Assembly: GCA_949752795.1 (NCBI GenBank)
Contig: OX457061.1
Span: forward strand, 124,826,152 to 124,890,151
DNA from: Hyperoodon ampullatus
Taxonomy: Eukaryota; Chordata; Mammalia; Artiodactyla; Ziphiidae
DNA length: 64,000 nucleotides
Direction of reading: 5' to 3'
The position numbers and the translations under genes were made by a program. The notes under the pieces were generated by a model that made no database searches, was not told the origin of the DNA, and saw only the letters and a program-made list of their open reading frames with translations. Shown piece by piece: positions 58,596-64,000 of the stretch (its first letter is position 1; every line of letters starts with the position of its first letter).

Positions 58596-60009
58596 AGGAA
58601 ATATGCTTCCACACTGATATATTCCGATATGTGAGTCTTATTATCTTAAATCTACTAACACTTAAATAATGAAAAGAACTGCCCCAAAAAGAATAGTTAA
58701 AATGAAAGATAAAATGGTCACTGGAGGAAAAAAAAATAAATAAGGTGAGAAAAAGAAGTATTCTCAAAGTGTATCACTACCATCAATTTGGATCGGTTGT
58801 CAAAGACAATTTTAGATTCTCCATAACCAGGCTGCTATTCAACAGAGATGTTGGTAAAAGCAGTATCTATTTCATCTATCATACGCTTCATCTATTATAT
58901 ACAGAACTTGTCAACATTTCAAAAGAAAGAAACAAGCACATCTAGTTCTGTGAATTCATCAGTACCTCAAAGTAGCTCTGTATTTGAGAGGCAGACCTGT
59001 AACCAACTTGACCAAAGTGATGCACAGATTAGAAGTTCAGCCCACAGAGAGTCACTGCTGCTACTCCTTTTCTCAACATCATCATCAAAAGAGTAACCCC
59101 CCTAATTAAACTGGTAAATAAAATGCAAATACATCTTTATAAATGTATCCAGAGTTGTCATAAAAGAAATACTCTGGCTAAGATGTAAGCAAAGGTAGGG
59201 TGCAGGTAGGTAAAAAATGTGCTATGGTTAAAAATGTGCTACGGTTGACTGAATGTAAAGGTTCAGAGTGTTGTGGAAATAGAAGAGATGGCATTAAAGG
59301 CCTCTCAAAATGGGGGTCTAGAAGGTTGGTTTCCAACATAAAATGAGAACCAAAAGCTTCACCCTTAGTATGAGAGTAAAATAGAAATAAAAGTGCTTTG
59401 CTTCTAGTAAACTTGATAAACAAACAAATAAAAAATCTGGCCTCAAATCTTTGTACTGAGTTGGGGGGAAGGGGTGTGTGAGGAATCTTTCCTGAAAATT
59501 AATAGACAAAGAACCCAACATGTGAGTTTTTTGGCCTAACTCACTGTACTTGGTCAACGAGAAAAATGTGAAGCCAAGAATTTAGCTTAAATTTTAAAGT
59601 GTTAAATTTCACAGGCATTTGAGATAAGCCTAAAGAAAATCCTCTCTGAAAGGACCTACCTTGGCTCAAGACTAAAAGTTCTGGGGAAAAAAAAAATCTA
59701 TTAATAGTCAAAAATTACATAAACACAAGGAAAACTCATATATAAACAAGAGTAAGCAGATATAAACACAGAAAGAAACACAGAGCCCTCAGATATTGAC
59801 TTTGTAATCAAAGAATGTACTTCTAAAAGTATGTGTGATATTGTTCAAGAAATAAAAGCGGTTTAAAGCATAGGTAAAGCAACAAATTTTGCAAAAGAAC
59901 AAATTGCACATCTAAAAATGAAACCTAGTAACGGAAATTAGAAGGTTGGTGAATGGGTTTAGATGTAACTAAAGGGATAATTAATAAATGTATGATGGTT
60001 ACAGATCAG
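58596..60009. other. Unique AT-rich stretch
   Basis: No gene recognised. The part from about 59760 to 59960 has A-rich text faintly like old L1M ORF1 upstream sequence but is too diverged to include. Confidence 0.45.
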
Positions 60010-60457
60010 GAACACAGGCCCACTGCAAGACTGAGATTTAATAGTAAGTTTATAGAATACTTCCCCTCCCAGTGCCCACTGACCACCACATCCATGGATT
60101 CCAGCATCATATCAGTGGATCACAGCTAAAAGATCTAGAGGACACAGACTCAATTTAAAGAGGACACAGAAACAAGAACACTGGAGGCATTTGAGGTCTC
60201 TATCACCTATAGATATAGTAAACATTAGACACAGCCCTAACTGCTAGTCAGATTAACAAGAAACCTCACCCCAAAAGTCCTTTTTTCAGTTCCTAGTACC
60301 CATTACATTATTTCCAGTGTTCTACAAAAAATTATAAGGCCAGATAAAACATAGTGTGAAGAGACAAAGCTAGCATCAGAATCAGACTCAACTACAACAC
60401 AGACGTTGGAATTAGGAGACAGGGAACAGACAGACAACACGCAAGAACATATGGGTA

Positions 60458-60654
60458 GGGCTTCCCTGGTGGCGCAGTGGTTGAGAGTCCGCCTGCCGAT
60501 GCAGGGGACACGGGTTCGTGCCCCGGTCCGGGAAGATCCCACATGCCGCGGAGCAGCTGGGCCCGTGAGCCATGGCCTCTGAGCCTGTGCTCCACAACGG
60601 GAGAGGCCACAGCAGTGAGAGGCCCGCATACCGCAAAAAAAAAAAAAAAAAAAA
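60458..60654 (+). mobile_element. Short CHR-type SINE with target-site duplication
   Basis: Head GGGCTTCCCTGGTGGCGCAG with intact A-box and B-box. A small internal loss relative to its siblings lies near 60580 (GAGCCTGTGCTCC without the preceding GCGCATCCG). The target-site duplication AAGAACATATGGGTA is at 60443-60457 and 60655-60669. Confidence 0.95.
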
Positions 60655-60715
60655 AAGAACATATGGGTAATGTAAGCAGAGAGATAAATTCTAAGAAAAA
60701 TCAAAAGGGGGTTCT

Positions 60716-61043
60716 GGGGTTTTCCTGGTGGCGCAGTAGTTAAGAATCCACCTGCCAATGCAGGGGACACGGGTTTGAGCCCTGGTAGGGAAGATCCCAC
60801 ACGCCACGGAGTAACTAAGCCCGTGAGCTACAACTACAGAGCCTGCCCTCTAGAGCCTGTGAGCCACAACTACTGAAGCCCGCATTCATAGAGCCCGTGC
60901 TCCGCAACAAGAGAAGCCACCGTAATGAGAAGCCCGTACACTGCAATGAAGAGTAGCCCCTGCTCGCCGCAACTAGAGAAAGCCCACGCGCAGCAATGAA
61001 GACCCAACACAGCCATAAATAAATAAATAAATAAATTTTTTTT
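60716..61043 (+). mobile_element. Long CHR-type SINE with target-site duplication
   Basis: The diverged head TTTTCCTGGTGGCGCAGTAG is followed by CACAACTACTGAAGCCCGC, GAGTAGCCCCTGCTCGCCGC and an (AAAT)n tail. The imperfect duplication AAAAGGGGGTTCT (60703-60715) reappears as AAAAAGGAGTTCT (61044-61056). Confidence 0.92.
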
Positions 61044-61108
61044 AAAAAAGGAGTTCTAGAAGTCAACAACACTGTAACAGAAATGAAGAACACGATGCTT
61101 TTGATAAG

Positions 61109-61324
61109 CACATCAGTAAACTGAACATGGCCGAGAAGAGGATCAATGATCTTGAAGATATGTCAATAGAAACTTCTCAAACTAAAATGCAGAGATAAAA
61201 AGGAATAGAGGGGAAACACATCAGTAAATTGAACATGGCCGAGAAGAGGATCAATGATCTTGAAGATATGTCAATAGAAACTTCTCAAACTAAAATGCAG
61301 AGATAAAAAGGAATAGAGGGGAAA
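61109..61324. repeat. 108-bp tandem duplication, two copies, one mismatch
   Basis: 61109-61216 and 61217-61324 are identical except for C/T in CAGTAAACTGAAC versus CAGTAAATTGAAC. The unit is 36 codons of L1M ORF1 coiled coil (ISKLNMAEKRINDLEDMSIE) including the same in-frame stop in both copies. Confidence 0.97.
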
Positions 61325-62622
61325 AAAGAACATCCAAGAACTGAGGGACAATTTGAAAAGGTTTAGCATGAACATAATTGGAATACTAGAAGGAGAAAAG
61401 AGAGAAAATGAAGCAGAAAGAGTATTTGAAAGAATAATGGCTGATATTTTTACAGAATTAATGACAAATACCAAACCACCATTCCAGGAAGAGCAGAATA
61501 AATGCCAAAAATATACACTTGAGAATTTCGTATGTAAACTACAGAAAACCGAAGACAAAGACAAGAGCTTGAAAGAAGCCAGAGGAAAATAAAAACACCT
61601 AACCTACAGAGGAACATTGATACAGAAGTAGTAAATAGAACTCCTCATCAGAAACCAGGCAAGGAAGAGAGAATGGACAGATATATTTAAAGTGTTAAAG
61701 AAAACAAAAAACAAAAACCCTATAATTCTCTATTCAATGAAATTGTCCTTCAAAATGAGGGGAAAATAGACTTCGCAGAAAACCAGAAGTTGCCCAAATT
61801 CATTGCCAACTGACTTATCCTTCAAGGAATTAAAAAAGAAAATCTTTAAGGAGAAGAAATATGATACCGATCAGAAACTGGTATACACATAGAGAAAGGA
61901 AGAATGGCAGATAAGAAATAAATGAAGGTTGAATGAAGCCTTTATTTTTCTTATTCTTAATTGACCTAAAAGATAGCTGTTTTTTAGAGTAATAGTAGTA
62001 AGAATAAGTGATTATAGCAAATGGATAAGTGATATTAGTGACAGCAATATCATAAAAGACAGGAAACCTACAAACCTCAGTACTGGTTATTTGAAGATTG
62101 ATTCAGAATAGTTGTAATTTCATACTGCAAACTCTAGGGCAACCACGAAAAAAGTTTAAAAAAATATAATTGCTATGCTAACAGATGAGATAACATGAAA
62201 TCATACACAATGCTCAATTAAACCCAGAGAATGAGGATAGAAGGTGAAAATCGAAAAAAACTTGTACAAGTGCAACATATAGAAAACTGTTACAAACATG
62301 GTAGATATTAATCCAATGATATAACTGATTTAAATGTTAATGGTCTAAACACACCAATTAAAAGTCAGAGCTTAGGAAAGTTGATAAAAACAAGAACCAA
62401 CTATATCTTGTCTATAAAAAACCCACTGTAAATATGAAGACTCAGGTTAAAAGTAAAGGGATGGAAAAAAATATACCCTGCTAACTCTGATCAGAAGAAA
62501 GTAGGGTAGTTGTATTAATTTCAGACTAAGCAAGATGTACAGAACAAGAAAATTATCAGGGATAAAGAGGGATATTATATAATGATAATGGGGCCAGTTC
62601 TCCAGGAAGACATAACAACCCT

Positions 62623-62624
<2 letters not shown>

Positions 62625-62676
<52 letters not shown>
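62625..62676. repeat. (AC)26 microsatellite
   Basis: Uninterrupted AC repeat of 52 bp at the right end of the L1M fragment. Confidence 0.98.
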
Positions 62677-62679
<3 letters not shown>

Positions 62680-63165
62680 TAATAGGGCATCAAAACAGGG
62701 GTCACTAAAATTATTATCCCATGGCAAGCAAAAACATCCTTCTGACTGGAGCTAGTTTGTTGAAAGTGCAGTGCACTCAAGATATGGGGAGTAAGGCAGC
62801 TTTATTTTTCCCCTATTGTTCCTACAAGCCTGCTCTGGGCCACTAGATCTCCTTCCCCTGTCCTCTGTCACTTTAGACAGCCCCAACAAGTCAGTAATTG
62901 CTATGTCCATCCCAGGGAAATAATTAAAGCTCTGGAATTTAAAGGTGTTTCTCCTCTTCCAGCCCTGACCTTCTGCAGTGGGAAAAGGACTCCTCCGGTT
63001 TTCCTCCCTGCTAGCTGTGTGGTTTCTGGCATCTCCACATTTGGAGTAGATGAAAGAACAAGTAATGGGACAGAAAAGCTCTCTCTTGACTGGCACTGAA
63101 TATAGTTTGCTTTTTACAGTCTACATTTCTATGGCTGTAAAAAGGGTTTACAGCTAATTGTGGAT
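62677..63165. other. Unique stretch, nothing recognised
   Basis: Moderately GC-rich, with a minus-strand open frame at 62752-63096 that has no recognised family. Confidence 0.4.
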
Positions 63166-63518
63166 GTGATGGTTAATTGTATGTGTCAACTTGGCTTGGT
63201 CACAGTATCCAGGTATTTGGTCAGACAGCAGTCTGGATGTTGCTGTGAAGGTATTTTTTTACAGGAGCTCAACATTTAAGTCAGTGGACTTTGAGCAAAG
63301 CAGATGACCCTCCATGATGTGGGTGGGCCTCGTCCAATCAGTTGAAGGCCTTAAGAGAAAAAAGACTGACCTTCCCTGAGAAAAAGGGAACTGTGCCTCC
63401 AGACTGTGTTCAGACTTGAGTTGCAGCATCATCTCTTCCCTGGGTCTCCAGCCTGCCAGCCCACCCTAAAGATTTTGAACTTGTCAGTTACGACAATCAC
63501 ATAAGCCAATTCCTTAAA

Positions 63519-63555
<37 letters not shown>

Positions 63556-63594
63556 TTGTTCTGTTTCTCCAGAGAACCCTGACTAATACAGCGG
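63166..63594 (+). mobile_element. LTR-like mammalian repeat
   Basis: It begins ATGGTTAATTGTATGTGTCA and continues ACTTGGCTTGGTCACAG, CCAATCAGTTGAAGGCCTTA, CTGGGTCTCCAGCCTGCCAG and TAAGCCAATTCCTTAAAAT, ending GAGAACCCTGACTAATACAG. This is a common mammalian repeat whose ends I recognise. I believe it is an LTR-type element but cannot assign its name. An (AC)n tract sits near its right end. No coding sequence. Confidence 0.7.
63520..63553. repeat. (AC)17 microsatellite
   Basis: Uninterrupted AC repeat within the LTR-like element. Confidence 0.97.
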
Positions 63595-64000
63595 GGTTTG
63601 CTGAGACAGGCCCTTTATGAGGACACCCACCTCTGGTTCCCTGGCACGGCTGATAAACTCTTTAGAGCCACTTTAAACCAATCCCATTGGTCCTTGCTTC
63701 TCAGTGGTCCATCCGGGCATCATCCCAGGTAAAGTACCTCTTGTAAAAATAACTCCAAGTGTGTCTCACCGTTTGGTCTCCCGTCCGACCACATCAGGTC
63801 ACTAGGAAAAGCACAGGTGGACTTGTTACTACCCTAACCACACCACAGCTTACACTTTGCTGGTACAGGTGCTGCAGCCACAGTCTCATCCTTGGTCGTT
63901 CTCAGCCCTGTATCCCCCAAGCTGTGGGGGACAAATATGACGGTATCAGAAAGAGCCATTGGGCACCCCACCTCCCTCTCAAGGGGAGACGTGACACATC
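63595..64000. other. GC-rich right-edge segment, unclassified
   Basis: About 400 bp that is richer in GC than the window average. No open frame of note and no SINE or L1 text. It could be part of a further repeat that continues outside the window. Confidence 0.4.

Larger units (their letters stand above)
60010..62624 (+). mobile_element. Old L1M, 5' UTR through ORF1 to ORF2 endonuclease start, with two nested SINEs
   Basis: The 5' UTR part ends with CCAGTGTTCTACAAAAAATT (about 60315). ORF1 text runs ACACGCAAGAACATATGGG, GTAAGCAGAGAGATAAATTC, the coiled-coil repeats at 61109-61324, ATCCAAGAACTGAGGGACAA and GAAAGAAGCCAGAGGAAAA. An inter-ORF region follows (about 61650-62250), then ORF2 endonuclease text NGLNTPIKSQ (about 62340-62370) to CTCCAGGAAGACATAACAAC. 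The longest frame, 61353-61592, encodes the ORF1 RNA-binding region (NIIGILEGEKRENEAERVFE, FVCKLQKTEDKDKSLKEA). SINEs lie at 60458-60654 and 60716-61043. All frames are broken. Confidence 0.8.

Noticed and set aside
597..60800. Recurring open frames with similar proteins (for example [30 protein letters not shown] and VESPPADAGDTGS types) at many positions.
   Set aside because: All lie within CHR SINEs, in sense or antisense. They are alike because the SINE copies are alike, not because they form a gene family.
1..64000. A previously undescribed multi-gene system, as suggested for the window.
   Set aside because: No coding gene or gene cluster could be supported. The content is explained by transposable elements, microsatellites and unique non-coding DNA.

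Overview
The window looks like non-coding mammalian nuclear DNA, most likely from a cetacean and probably a toothed whale. The main evidence is a set of tRNA-derived SINEs that begin GGGCTTCCCTGGTGGCGCAG, carry pol III A and B boxes and end in an A-tail. They match the CHR family of whales, hippos and ruminants. Both a long form (about 325 bp) and a short form (about 200 bp) with an internal deletion are present, and short deleted CHR copies are typical of cetaceans. The LINE-1 3' ends are of cetartiodactyl type, and half of a cetartiodactyl-type mariner element is present. I found no protein-coding gene, exon, structural RNA gene, CRISPR array or bacterial-style operon. Nearly all recognisable reading frames are broken LINE-1 ORF2 or ORF1, or antisense frames through SINEs.

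Layout: 1-10.6 kb is a LINE stack. It holds a young L1 entering from the left edge (1-3590), an old ORF2 scrap, a half-LINE (HAL1/L1M-like 5' UTR plus ORF1, 3955-6420), a very old L1 tail, and an older L1 (7330-10590). The two long L1 copies each carry a short SINE. From 10.6 to 21.5 kb there is mostly unique DNA with L1 tails (13.4, 14.1, 15.5-16.7 kb), an L2-like patch, a MIR split by a SINE and an ancient repeat. At 21.5-25.5 kb lies an old L1 fragment, then one L1 insertion whose 5' half is inverted relative to its 3' half (a twin-priming structure), itself hit by a SINE. From 25.5 to 34 kb there are old L1M pieces, three SINEs or SINE parts, a hAT-type element, an L2 and a MIR.

From 34 to 46.8 kb there is a MER5A-like element split by a GC-rich insert, an L1 3' end on the minus strand with a nested SINE, a CpG-rich and probably young SINE, a mariner half, a long CHR SINE and a cluster of four short L1 3' ends. 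From 46.8 to 60 kb the DNA is mainly unique, with an old L1 fragment, MIRs, an LTR-like repeat and an ancient repeat broken by a palindromic DNA element. From 60 to 62.7 kb lies an old L1M from 5' UTR to ORF2 endonuclease, holding two SINEs and a nearly perfect 108-bp tandem duplication. The right edge holds an LTR-like repeat with an (AC)n tract and an unclassified GC-rich segment.

Nothing here is a cooperating gene system. The biology is retrotransposition history: L1 reverse transcriptase supplied its own copies and mobilised the SINEs, whose target-site duplications can be read directly at many insertions. Repeat family names are from recall of consensus sequences, without a library search. 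Element edges are approximate to about 5-30 bp unless set by a target-site duplication.
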